Shown: piece by piece, positions 21,274 through 31,612 of the stretch | Layout: each line of letters starts with the position of its first letter | Position numbering within the stretch: the stretch's first letter is position 1 | Assembly (NCBI GenBank): GCA_946811695.1 | Contig: OX328132.1 | Coordinates: 55,664,544 to 55,728,543, forward strand | Reading direction: 5' to 3' | Length of the DNA: 64,000 nucleotides | From: Gonocerus acuteangulatus | Taxonomy: Eukaryota; Arthropoda; Insecta; Hemiptera; Coreidae | Notes under the pieces: generated by a model | Told to the model about the DNA's origin: nothing | Databases searched by the model: none | The model's input: only the letters and a program-made list of their open reading frames with translations | Translations under genes and position numbers: made by a program

Positions 21274-21779
21274 TAAACATATATTAGCAGTATAGGTTTT
21301 TACCAAATTCACCACACCGAACTAATCCACCCTATTTTACAGTAATCATTTCCCTCGTGAAACTAGAATTTGCAAATATATAAATATACTTTTACCGCCT
21401 TTCCTCTTTTCCTTATGCTGTCAAAATCTCCATATTTCCCACCACAGTTCGTATGAATGCCCGTTCACCCTAACGAAGCCTCAAAAAAGGTCCTATTTTG
21501 ATGAAAGTTGCTACAAAAATACTTTGTCTATAATGAAAGTACGATAGCTAGCAGAATCTGGTACACTGTTTTTTTCAGCAAGATTAGCACTAGGAAAATC
21601 GTAGTGCTTATGAATTACCATGGTGACATATTTTAACCATATTTAGATTTTTTACTAAGCAGGCATTATCATGAAAATGATATTTCATGTAAACTAAGCC
21701 GATAGTTTTGAAGATATTGAGCTGAACATGAAGGTGAGGGAAAGTATTGCTGGGGCTCATATTTTACGAGAGGTGACTC

Positions 21780-22012
21780 GATATTCCTTTATTATCGATA
21801 GCACGCGATCTACCCTTCTAGTAGGCTTCCTTCGCTAGAGCAGGAAACAATTTTAGCGTGTTTTCTCCCACTTTTCATACACATATGACTTCGACCCGAT
21901 GATGCCCGAAAGTACACAAGAACACATAGATCACAAACATAGCAATGGTTCAAATTTGGAATTTGTATATATTTATATATCTATATATGTATATGTATAT
22001 ATATGTATGTGT

Positions 22013-22074
<62 letters not shown>

Positions 22075-22080
22075 GAGTAC
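21780..22080 (-). repeat. RX-family end with (TA)n
   Basis: 'agcgtgttttctccca' and 'ggttcaaatttg' precede a long TA tract (about 21965-22074), as in the other RX copies. Confidence 0.55.
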
Positions 22081-22260
22081 AATGTAAGGAAATTGAATGA
22101 AACTACAGGGATCGAGGTTAACATTTTGATATTTATACAAACAGATATATATTTTTATTTTTAGTTTTAAGTTGTTTAAGTATTGGATAGTGAAATCCGT
22201 AGCAAGACTGGTGTGGATGATGCCTTAGTTGCGGCACTTTAGCAGAAATGGACATAGGCA

Positions 22261-22467
22261 GAACATCTGGCACGTACGGAAGAAGCAAGATGGACAAGAA
22301 GGACTACCGACTGGATACCTTTGGACTGTACAAGGAGAAGAGGTAGACCATTCCAGAGATGGAGGGATGATATGGACAAGTTTTGTGGCACGCTTTGGTG
22401 GGGGTCTGCACAAGACAGAACCAGATGGAAAAACCTGAGAGAGGCCTTTGCCCAGAGATGGGCCTAG
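22261..22467 (+). pseudogene. RTE-like LINE C-terminal remnant
   Basis: The frame gives EHLARTEEARWTRRTTDWIP, RRRGRPFQRWRDDMDKF, then SAQDRTRWKNLREAFAQRWA and a stop. This is the typical end of RTE-class proteins ('GRP..RW.DD...w...AqDR..W..l.EAf.Qrw'). A stop precedes 22261 where the 'WaGHvaR' motif would sit, so it is degraded. Only the last 68 codons survive. A TTATTATTA tract follows. Confidence 0.65.
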
Positions 22468-22539
22468 TAGATGTTTATTTGTTTTTATTATTTATGTTAT
22501 ATAAAGCTTGTAAGAAGAAGAATTATTGATTTATCTGAT

Positions 22540-22615
22540 TATTATTATTATTATTATGTACACATTTTTATCTACAATAAAGGCTATTATTATTATTGTT
22601 ATTATTATTATTATT
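22540..22615 (+). repeat. (ATT)n tracts, probable LINE tail
   Basis: Two ATT-repeat runs (about 22540-22557 and 22588-22615) surround 'caataaaggct', a polyadenylation-like context. They look like the tail of a truncated retroposon. Confidence 0.5.
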
Positions 22616-23019
22616 AAGTATTGAAAAAAAAAAACAATTTTATGATTATTAAAAAATAAAACAGTTTCTTAAACTTCCATATATTTTCCAAAAAATTGAA
22701 TGTTTACGAGATTTTCTACTTGTTTTTGATAGCTAAATCTCAGTATGACAAAACAGTGATTAAAATTCTCAGTAGTATTGTGTTCGTGTATTAAAAAAAG
22801 TTTTTTTTTTTTTTTTTTTGTTTTTTTTTAAATTAAAGGTTTTACTTTTCTTTCTTTTTTCGATCAAAGTAAAATACATTTTTAATTGAAATGACCCAGG
22901 ACTATTATTATTATCATTTGGTGTTTTTAAAACAGACTTCCTGAAGTTAGAGCTAAAGTCCAAAAGGCGGATTGAGCAATTTCCACTTATCGTTAGCTAC
23001 TGTCAGGTTTCTGAGCATT

Positions 23020-23815
23020 GGCCAGAATTGAATCTTGGCGGAAGCTGTGGATCATGGTGGACCATGCCCGAAGATCAGAGTGATACAGTTTGTAGGCAAG
23101 AATTGAATCTTGCAGGATTGTATGATTCATGGTGAACAAGTCTTTTAAGTTCGGAGATAAACGTTCTAGAATGCCTGAATTGAATCTCGCATGATGATGA
23201 GAAGGCAAGACTGGAAGTGGAATATAACTCAAGATTGAATGATAAATTTTAGAAGGCCAGAATAGAATCTTGCAGGACGGTATGGGTCATGGTAGACAAT
23301 GCCACAAGATCGGAGTCAGACATTTCGGAAGATAAGACTTGAAACTTCTAGGAAGATGGGTCATAGGGGCCTCGAGATCGCAGGAAAACATTTTAGAAGG
23401 CCAGAATTTGATCTTGCAGGAAAGTGTTGATCATGGTGGACAATGGCTGAAGATTGGAGTGAGATATTTTAGAAGGCAAGACATGCATCTTGCACAAACG
23501 TATGGCTCTTGGTTGGCCAGTCTTCAAGATTAGAGTGATGCATTTTAGAATGCTAGAATATGATCTTGCAGGAAAGCGTTGATTATGGTGGACAATGGTT
23601 CAAGACCGGAGTCAGAAATTTTGGAATACAAGACTTGAATCTTCTAGGAAGATGGATCATAGTGGGCAATGCCTCGAGATCTGAGTGATACATTTTAGAA
23701 GGCCAGAATTTGATCTTGCAGGAAATTGTTGATGATGGTGGGCAATGGCTGAAGGCGGAGTTAGATAGACCAGTCTTCAAGATTACAGTGATACATTTTA
23801 GAGGCCAGACTAAGT
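23020..23815. repeat. Minisatellite, 76-bp degenerate unit
   Basis: The marker 'gaat(t)gaatcttgcagg' recurs at intervals of mostly 74-77 bp, about ten times. Units include 'atggtggacaatg' and 'acattttagaaggccag'. The units at 23390 and 23690 are more alike than neighbours, hinting at a four-unit higher-order period near 300 bp. Open frames in it are by-products. Confidence 0.85.
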
Positions 23816-23829
23816 AGGAAAGCAAGGAC

Positions 23830-25240
23830 CATGATCGATCAGAAAGATATTGGTGTGATGAAAACCGTTGAACGGAATGTGTAGGATCCTGTACTATTAG
23901 TAAACGGAATTTCTCAATCCGGTCTTCATGAAGGCAAATACTTTTTTTACAGCCTAGGACTAGCAATCCTATCTGAAGCTAATGATACCCTTTGAAAACG
24001 GGCTATTAGCCATGGAAATACGGCCATCAAGTGCGTACAACGCACACATATCTAGGTGAGAATCAGCCTATGAATATAATATTTTTAATTGGTCTTCTGC
24101 AGTGGTGCGTTAAAAAGCCCTTTCTTGTAAAACTCTTGAATCTCATTAATGCAATAATGAGTTTTCACATGACGCTCATGGATAACTGTGCGATCTGAAG
24201 CAAACAATAAGTGTTTTGATCAATCAATAGGTTTTATGTCATCCAAAAATTAGGTTGGTTGGTTGAAAAAGAAAGAAATTATGTCCACTTTTGCAGAAGT
24301 GTTTCTTTGTCCCATTTGGGAGAAATCCCCAGTTGTGACGTCAACCTTATGAAACAATCAGTTCTAGAACAAACGTTTCTATAGATTATGTTGAAATTGG
24401 GTACAAAAATATTTTATCCAAAAATAAAGGTAAGTGCGTTTGCAAGCAGCCTTCTAACAGAAACACTGTATTTCAACAAAATTTGTGCTGGAATAATCCT
24501 AGTTCTAAAAACCTAGATTGAATTAAAACATGTTTGATATTCATCCAATCAAAGAGATGTCAATTTTGGTTACGTTTGTGGGAAGTATTAAATCTTTAGA
24601 CTTGAAGTGTTTTGGCATTTTCATATGCTTTCTTAAAAATCTCGTAAACAATTGAGAAATTGTGGTTAGTGGAAGGTGACCATTCGAGAGCCTCAAAAAT
24701 TTCCTACGAGAATGGTTCTCTTAACAGTGTTTGTTTCATTTCTTTAAACATGTCAATAAAATTGAGCAGACATATTGAGGAAGATAGTTGTATTATTTGA
24801 TGTTTAGGATAGAGCTTTCCTGAAGTACCAGCAGGCGTTTAATAGGATCACGGAGTTTTAAGTATATTGCGCCCATTTAAGTGCATAAAATGTCGGTCAA
24901 AAATATTAACTTTCCATTTCAAGCTTCCCTAATTACAAGAGGTTATGAATGACATGATAGCGTTCAGTGATCACTGATAGTTGGACTTTTTAAAATCATT
25001 CAGTTTATTCCATTGAGTGCTAATAAATGTTCTGCGGTTAAACCACACCTCCAAAATTATTAATATCTGTCGTTTGATTAGGGATGCCTCAAACAATGCT
25101 CGGGAGTTGACTTGTTTAGGCTAATATAAACAACGCCCTTTGTGCACGCCATTGACAAGGAATATTTATGGAGGTTTGAGCAAATTTTAAAACACATAAA
25201 TTTCAGCGAAGCATTCGCAAAACAAAGTATTGTTGCGCAT
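23830..25240. other. No gene recognised
   Basis: The stretch is AT-rich with RX-like sentences near 24350-24760 ('tatcctgttgaaattgggtac'-type context, 'ggaaggtgaccattcgag') and no long frame. Confidence 0.35.
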
Positions 25241-25303
25241 ACGTATCGGAGCCTATAACTCTCATCAAGTTCTGGCAGCTATTTTGTCGTGCTCTTCGCG
25301 ATC

Positions 25304-25340
25304 TATAAATATTAAGTAAGACGTCAAGAGCGAGTTCGCC
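25304..25340 (+). promoter_or_regulatory. TATA-like box before a GC-rich stretch
   Basis: CTATAAATA at 25303-25311 lies about 30 bp before a transition to GC-rich, apparently non-repetitive DNA (25320-25760). The spacing suits a core promoter, but no initiator, coding exon or splice site can be fixed. Confidence 0.2.
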
Positions 25341-25564
25341 TGACGGAAGGATCAACAGTTTGCCAGGGAAGAAGGAAAGGAGCCCGAGTCGTGGAGAGAA
25401 GCTAGGATGAGTAGAGAAGGCGCCGTCCTGAGGGGTATATGTGACGCGAAGAGTTCGGGTGGAGGGGTGACCGAGGGTTGAGATGTGTGGAGCAGTAGGG
25501 TTGTCTCAAGTAGGACGGCTCTTCGATTTTTTCCACGGCGAAAGAGACAGTCGCAAAGGGTTTG

Positions 25565-25720
25565 GCCCCCTCTCCATCCCTCCGTATACCTTCCAACACT
25601 CCTCCCCTACCTTCGTCGACCCACTCACCATCCCTCCGTATACCTTCCGACACTCCTCCCCTACCTTCCTCGACCCACTCTCTATCCCCCTCTCCCACCT
25701 CCCTCGACCCACTAATGATT
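25565..25720 (+). repeat. 54-bp tandem duplication, pyrimidine rich
   Basis: CCATCCCTCCGTATACCTTC occurs at 25574 and again at 25628, with a partial third unit. The 54-bp period keeps frames open on both strands, so the open frames here are not evidence of coding. Confidence 0.7.
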
Positions 25721-26094
25721 AGGTTAATTCCGAACTCCCCCCCCCCCAACCCCGAAGCTCTTCTCTAGCTCATCCCTTCATACTTTTTACTTTCCTACTT
25801 CCAAGACATAGTTTACTCCGAGATAGAATATTAAACGGTTTTGAGAGTACAAGGCGTATTTGTCACTTTTAGGAAAGGCGTTGCCCTTTATATTCCGATT
25901 ACTAAAGTTCCTCGAAACATAATGGAAAATCAGACATGAGAGTTCATATGTGTTTCAGAGGAAATCCTGCCTCTAAAGTCGTGATGGAATACATTCATTT
26001 CCTAATGACCCATGATTAGAAAATGACTTTTCCGTCCCACTCTGTTACAAGAATTGAAACCGATTTCCTCAAACGACTAAAAATGTCGAGATGA

Positions 26095-26225
26095 AGATAG
26101 TTTGCCGTTGAGCTGATAAGAAGTCAAGCAATAGTTGGGATTCGGCTGAGAGAAAAAAACGTCAGATTTCGAAACAAATCTATATTCTGAACGTTACGTC
26201 ATGCTCTTCGGCAGACTTCGTAAGC
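26095..26225 (+). repeat. Family G dispersed repeat
   Basis: 'gctgataagaagtcaag', 'gggattcggctgagag' and 'tctatattctgaacgtt' follow the family G order. Confidence 0.55.
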
Positions 26226-26280
26226 ACACACACGTGCAAGACAACGTAACAAACACAAATACAAAATTATCAAAAGGAAT

Positions 26281-26955
26281 AAGATTCATAAGCGGGAGAT
26301 GGTGGGTTCGATTCCCACCGGCGCGCCGTGGTCAAATACCTCCCAAAAGCGCTCAAAACTCAATAACATTTGATATTGTTGATTTAGAAACCTCAAATTA
26401 CAATATTTCAACTACGACACGATTTTTCACTCGGATCACTTCAGACATTTTTTGCAGTCAACACTGACTTGAGTACTGCAAAAAAAATCACAAAACGAAA
26501 TTTGATACGTGTATTTTTTTTACTTTTTGAGTATCCATGAAGGCGATTCGAAAAATACAAAAATATTTTTTTTACCCTTCGAACATCCCATTAAATCAAG
26601 AAAAACATGCGTCAACCTTATCGGTCTGAAAAAGTATAGTTAAAGGAACGATTTTGGTACATGAGCATTTGCGAAATTTTCTTCGTTTCTAGTACTTCAA
26701 TGATTAACCACCGTCCTGCAATCAACGGTGGGGGCCTAAAACTCAAGAAATGGAACTCTCACGAGGTATTTAACATATATTTAAGGCGAATGGGCTCGGA
26801 GAAAATACTTCAAAAAATCAAGTTTTGGGCACCTTTTGACTATTTTTGACCGCTGTGCGGCAGCAGGAATTATCTCATTTCACTGCTCTTTGGGAAGATT
26901 CCTCACTGCAACCTGGATGTCGGCGCGAATGGCCTAGATGTCGACGCGCCGTAAA
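26281..26955 (+). mobile_element. SINE family 1 split by a MITE
   Basis: The SINE head part (AAGCGGGAGATGGTGGGTTC) runs to about 26325. The body and tail resume at about 26861 and end at GCGCCGTAAAA. The split falls just after the B-box. Confidence 0.75.
26326..26860. mobile_element. MITE inside SINE
   Basis: The 535-bp insert has imperfect ends of about 35 bp: GTGGTCAAATACC at the left and (inverted) GCGGTCAAAAATAG at the right, both followed by AAAACT. TSD and superfamily are not resolved. No coding frame. Confidence 0.55.
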
Positions 26956-27264
26956 AAAGGAAATAGAACAATAGTTTTTCCTATAACTTAGTTAGGAGTA
27001 CCTACTGATCAAACCAACATATAAGAAACGGTAAAAACATAATAATAATCATTTTTAATCTTCAAAAAGCTAACTAAAATACTACACAGCAATGAATGTC
27101 AGGGGGTGGAGAATCAACAAAGCTAGCAGTTATGTGATCATGGTATAAATAGAAAAAATGATGGATTTTCCCATGGTATTTCTATAAGCGATGTTTATTT
27201 GTCGATGGTTCTTTATTGGTTTCATTATTCATTTTAGTAATTTTTTATATGTGATTGTATTATA

Positions 27265-27375
27265 GCTTACGAAGGCTACCAAAGAGCATGCTGAACATTC
27301 AGAATATAGATTTATTTAAAACTCTGACTTTTTTTTCTCTTAACCGAATTCTAACGATTCCTTGACCAAAAATTA
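27265..27375 (-). repeat. Family G dispersed repeat
   Basis: 'acgaaggctaccaaag', 'gaatatagattt' and 'ttaaccgaattctaacg' match family G in reverse. Confidence 0.5.
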
Positions 27376-28056
27376 TTTTAGTTTTTAGATCGTAGAGCCT
27401 TAGCGGCTTTACTGCGACGAATTCCAGGCCCTGATTCCACTTCCCTATACCTTTTGGGATAGAACTTTATGTAGACTCATTTGAGACAAATTTGGTTTTA
27501 TGAGAATGGGCTCAATTTCAAACATTTCATGAGACTGATTGTAATCTTTCATTAGGAAAGCTACGCAGTAGAATAATGGCGTGGGAGCTTACTTTGCCTT
27601 GGGCAAAATTCGACCCATTGGTATCAGTAAATGAAAATATCCAAGCAGTTATACCAATTTTACCATACTGTACTTATGTGACCCCATTTTACGGTAACTA
27701 TATATTCAATAGTTTTTTTAAGAGAAAATCCTTGAGGGAAAATCCTAGGGGTTGTTTAGTATAATTACGCATACAGTACCGTTATCCATCGCACAATTAT
27801 TTGAAAAAATTAATACATTATTCACAGCAAGGGAGCGCTTAATACTCTGTGATCATAATGCATAGTCAATTGAGGTAAAAAATAATTGTTTTTAAATTAT
27901 AAGTTTTTGCTGTATTTATATTCTTTTCTGCTTTTTGTTATTCTTTACTTGCTACACTATACGAAGCTACGTAATATTCACCGGATCTTTATCATAATAG
28001 ATTGTTGTATTGTTTCTTTTCTTTTTGTGTTTGTGGTATCTAATATGATTTGGTAC

Positions 28057-28114
<58 letters not shown>

Positions 28115-28284
28115 GGCGCATCAACTATTTGGCTATTAGCGCCGGGCTATCTACAGGTTGCCACCCTTTTATAATGCCAACAGCACGTGGTCGGTCACCC
28201 ATTCAGGTACTGACCACGCCCGACGTTGCTTAACTTCGGTGATCTACGGGAACCGGTGCATTCAACGTGGCTATGGCCGTTGGC
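28057..28284 (-). mobile_element. 5S rRNA-derived SINE (SINE3 type), copy 1
   Basis: On the minus strand the head (28284-28175) is a 5S rRNA sequence, from GCCAACGGCCATAGCCACG to GTGCTGTTGGC. It contains the internal control region with GTTAAGCAACGTCGGGC. A body with GGGTGGCAACCTGTAG follows, then the tail GGCGCTAATAGCC to GCGCCGTT and a long A-tract. The 10-bp duplication GATTTGGTAC flanks it (28047-28056 and 28285-28294). The head is 110 bp, about ten shorter than a normal 5S gene. Confidence 0.92.
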
Positions 28285-28587
28285 GATTTGGTACTCTTCG
28301 TAATATTATCGTTTTATGGAGAAAACCCGGTAAGAAGTTGGCCCGATGACGTAACTGCCGCAGGGGCCCGTGGTCACAGGGGGGGGGCCGGCGCGGTTTT
28401 TCACATACTTGGTTAATTTTATAATTGAATGAATATGTAAAATTGTAATTATTGTGTAGATCCTAAGTTGAATACAAAGATGTTGTATTTAGTTGGTAAC
28501 AGCTTTATTCAGTCCTCATATATTTAATTTCCAAGTTGCATAGGTTGCGGCATGTCACACACTAGGTTATTTAAATTTCGTTAGAGA

Positions 28588-28625
28588 AACGTTTCGGCTG
28601 TAAGCCATCTACAATCTCTCAATCG
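28588..28625 (-). ncRNA. Hammerhead-like RNA fold, copy 4
   Basis: On the minus strand GAGAGA, TTGTAGAT, hairpin GGCT-TAC-AGCC, GAAACGTT and TCTCT follow. Both helices pair, with sequences unlike copies 1 and 2. The GAAAC strand is kept; the CUGA strand is degenerate. Confidence 0.35.
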
Positions 28626-28645
28626 GAAAAATATAATGGATCCTA

Positions 28646-28659
28646 CTGGTTAGGATATT
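28646..28659. repeat. TSD of the Jockey LINE (3' side)
   Basis: CTGGTTAGGATATT is identical to 33144-33157. Confidence 0.92.
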
Positions 28660-28909
28660 TTTTTTTTTTTATTATTATTATTATTGATTATTACAACAAT
28701 ATGAGTTAACATATTTCCAGTAATATTGCTGGTTCAGTTATAATGACATTGTGAGGCTTGATGTGGGAATATGAACAATTACAAAACCCACAATAGTAAT
28801 GCATTAAAGAAAAAATAAATAAATAAATAAAAAGATAATATAAAATAATAATGAATCAACTGTAAAGAATTTTAAATGAAAATATAAGACACTTTGTGCA
28901 CTGCAGATG

Positions 28910-31612
28910 TTAATGCAAATTGTCTCTAGGCCACCTCCGCTTCAGCCTTCTATGGGGATTTTGTGGATTTTGGAGCGAGGATAGAGAATTTATCAAAGGA
29001 TTTGGATGGCCTGGGAGATTGGAATGGAACTTCTGATAGACTGATTTGGCCAGGGATTGGATAAAGGGGATATTGAAGTCATTATGGAGGGTTAGGTTCG
29101 AGACATAGTAAGGAGCATTGGATATTTTTCGAAGGATTTTGGATTGTATTGTTTGTATTCTGTAGGAATTGGATGGTTTAGTGGAACCCCATAGTTCTAG
29201 TCCATAAGTCCATATTGGTCGGAGTATGGTATTGTATATAAGTCGTTTGTTAGTCAATGATAGTTTTGAGCGTTTGTCCAATAAGCGTGATAAAAGTCTA
29301 AAACGTCTGTTTAGTTCCTGTCTTTTCTGAGTTATGTGTGGCTTCCAAGTTAAGCGTTTGTCTAGTATCAGGCCTACGTATTTTACTTGCGATTTCTGCG
29401 GGATTATAATGTTTTGGAGGGTTATTGGCGGGCAGCTTGACTTACGAAGTGTGAAAGTTGCATGGCTAGATTTTTCTGCATTTACTTTGATTCTCCATTT
29501 ATTTAGCCATGGTTGAAGTAGGCACAGGTGTTCTTGGAGGGAATTAGAAGCAAGAATTGGATTTTGGTTGACAGTAAGGATAGCAGTGTCATCAGCATAC
29601 ATGTGGATGGATGTTTCAGGATGAGATGGGATATCAGCCGTATAAGCCAGGAATAGTACGGAACTGAGAATTCCACCTTGTGGGACACCTGCAAGTTGGG
29701 GGAAGATTGGAGATAATGAGGTACCATAGGATGTCTGGAAAAAACGGTCGGAGAGGTAGGATTTCATTATAAGGTAATAAGTTGAAGGTAGGATTTCTTT
29801 GAGTTTAAACAGCAAGCCCTGGTGCCACACTCGATCGAAAGCCTGAGCTACGTCAAGGAAAACCCCAGAGCAATACTGCTTATTCTCGAAGGATGAGGAT
29901 ATGCTGTCTACGATACGGTGGCATTGGTGAATAGTGGAGTGGGAATGGCGAAACCCAAACTGGGAGGATGGGATAATGGGATCCAGGATTGGATAAAGAC
30001 GTTTGAGAAGGAGTTTTTCAAGGATTTTGCCCATTATTGGAAGGAGTGAGATGGGACGATAGGATGAAGGTTGATGAATAGGTTTACCAGGCTTTGGGAT
30101 CATCCGGATAACTGAAAATTTCCACAGGATGGGGTAATATGTCGTTCTTAATACGGCATTATATATGTAAGTTAGGAAGAGGATGGCTTTTTTCGGGAGT
30201 TTATTAAGAATTTTGGAAGTGATGAGGTCATATCCAGGGGCTTTTTTTGGAGGAAGATGTTGGATAGCATTCAGGATTTCTTTAGGATTAAAGGCTTTTG
30301 GTGGGAGTGATAGTTGAAGAGGAGTGTCCAGTTGACTGGAGACAAGGAGTGTATGGTCAGGATCATTGATATCATGGTGAGGAGTAAAGACTTGGGTGAG
30401 GTGTAGGCCAAAGGAATGGGATATTTCTTCGTCAGTTTTGACCGAGGAACCATCTTCTCGGCGAAGGGGATGACGGGAAGATTTATAGGAGAGGATTTTC
30501 CTCGTAGCTTGCCAAAGTGTTTTGTCAGATGTAGTAAGTTTTTTTGTGTAAGATTCAAATTGGTCGTTTCTGTGTTTTCTGAGTTCAGTTTTTAATTCCC
30601 TTGTAAGTTGGTTTAGTCGAGTTTTGTCAGAGGGATACCTTGTGTTTTGCCATATTCTTCTTGCCTTTCTCTTCTCATTCAGTAAGTTTTGTATGTTTGT
30701 AGGTAAGTAATCATATGTTTTACGTCGTCGAGGTGTTTTGTAGATGTTTGCTCTGTGTAAGCTTTGTTGGATTGCAAGTGTGAAGTTATGGACTGCGTCG
30801 TCTATTTCTGTATTTGTTTTTAGAGGAATATTGAGGTTGAGGGTTTCTTCTAGGGACTCTTGAAAGTATTTCCAGTCAACTGGTCCAGGGGTGAGCGTAG
30901 GATAGGAAGGGATAGAATAAAGGTCAACATTAGAATTCAGAGAAAGTATAACAGGGCTGTGGTCAGAGGATAGTTCATCTAATGCTTGGACATCGGAAGG
31001 GATTTGTGAGATACCGGAAGTTATAAAGAAGTCGATAATATCGGGAAGTTTAGGTCGGGATGTTGGCCAGTAAGTAGGGGATGAAGGAGCAATGACTTTT
31101 GATGGAATACAGGAAAGGGTTTGGAGAAGAGCTCTCCCCCGAGGGTTTGCTGTTCTACAACCGAACGCAGGGTGTTTGGAGTTGAAATCGCCACCGGAGA
31201 GAAAACGGGGACCAAGGAATTGGAAGAATGAGTGGAAGGTGGAAGAGGAAACAGATTTATTAGGAGGGCAGTATACGGCTGAAATTGTGATGGGGAATTG
31301 GGAAGATTGGAGAGAGATAGTTGTACTTTGGAAAGGCTCTGAGGGAAATTGGTTTGGGTAAAGAAAATGAGAGATTGTTGCTCGTATAATTATTGCAGAT
31401 CCACCGTGTGCAGTCCCGTCCGGGTGATCAGTCCTGTACGTTTTGTATCCAGAAATGTAAAATGTGCTACGTGGAGTTAAGTGTGTTTCGGTCAGTAAAG
31501 CTATGTCAATGTTTTTGTTTTTAAGAAACATAGTCAGTTCGTCAGTGTGGTTAAGTAATCCGTTCGAGTTCCACAGGAGGACAGTGATTGGCCTAAAATG
31601 GGGGTGGGTCAT
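28910..31612 (-). CDS. Jockey ORF2: AP endonuclease and reverse transcriptase
   Basis: This 900-residue protein nicks target DNA and reverse-transcribes the element RNA on the nicked end (target-primed reverse transcription). The endonuclease (about residues 8-225) shows WNSNG at 14-18, TETHL, GGDFNS at 140-145 and SSDHSP near 215-220. The RT (about 480-760) shows SYRPISLLPIMGKILEK, SQFGFR, FLDVAQAFDRVWH, AGVPQGGILS and the catalytic YADD at 672-675, then YVGLILDKRLTW. There is no RNase H domain, as usual for Jockey. The start ATG overlaps the ORF1 stop as ATGA (31612-31609), suggesting translation by termination-reinitiation. No stop or frameshift is seen. Confidence 0.95.
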   Translation of the reverse strand: MTHPHFRPITVLLWNSNGLLNHTDELTMFLKNKNIDIALLTETHLTPRSTFYISGYKTYRTDHPDGTAHGGSAIIIRATISHFLYPNQFPSEPFQSTTISLQSSQFPITISAVYCPPNKSVSSSTFHSFFQFLGPRFLSGGDFNSKHPAFGCRTANPRGRALLQTLSCIPSKVIAPSSPTYWPTSRPKLPDIIDFFITSGISQIPSDVQALDELSSDHSPVILSLNSNVDLYSIPSYPTLTPGPVDWKYFQESLEETLNLNIPLKTNTEIDDAVHNFTLAIQQSLHRANIYKTPRRRKTYDYLPTNIQNLLNEKRKARRIWQNTRYPSDKTRLNQLTRELKTELRKHRNDQFESYTKKLTTSDKTLWQATRKILSYKSSRHPLRREDGSSVKTDEEISHSFGLHLTQVFTPHHDINDPDHTLLVSSQLDTPLQLSLPPKAFNPKEILNAIQHLPPKKAPGYDLITSKILNKLPKKAILFLTYIYNAVLRTTYYPILWKFSVIRMIPKPGKPIHQPSSYRPISLLPIMGKILEKLLLKRLYPILDPIIPSSQFGFRHSHSTIHQCHRIVDSISSSFENKQYCSGVFLDVAQAFDRVWHQGLLFKLKEILPSTYYLIMKSYLSDRFFQTSYGTSLSPIFPQLAGVPQGGILSSVLFLAYTADIPSHPETSIHMYADDTAILTVNQNPILASNSLQEHLCLLQPWLNKWRIKVNAEKSSHATFTLRKSSCPPITLQNIIIPQKSQVKYVGLILDKRLTWKPHITQKRQELNRRFRLLSRLLDKRSKLSLTNKRLIYNTILRPIWTYGLELWGSTKPSNSYRIQTIQSKILRKISNAPYYVSNLTLHNDFNIPFIQSLAKSVYQKFHSNLPGHPNPLINSLSSLQNPQNPHRRLKRRWPRDNLH

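Noticed and set aside
21899..22087. YIYIYI-type ORFs in TA tracts (also 11188, 13915, 41708, 42321, 43102)
   Set aside because: They are translations of (TA)n microsatellites.
25402..25768. Overlapping ORFs on both strands
   Set aside because: They derive from a 54-bp tandem duplication, a multiple of three; no domain is recognised.
27886..28113. 75-residue ORF ending in poly-Phe
   Set aside because: The Phe run is the inverted A-tail of the 5S SINE.
28175..28284. Functional 5S rRNA gene
   Set aside because: It is about ten bases short and fused to a SINE body and A-tail with a TSD; the same chimera recurs at 63.3 kb.
28910..31612. Long ORF considered as a host gene
   Set aside because: It carries LINE endonuclease and RT motifs, sits in a TSD-bounded element and has a near-identical copy at 56 kb.
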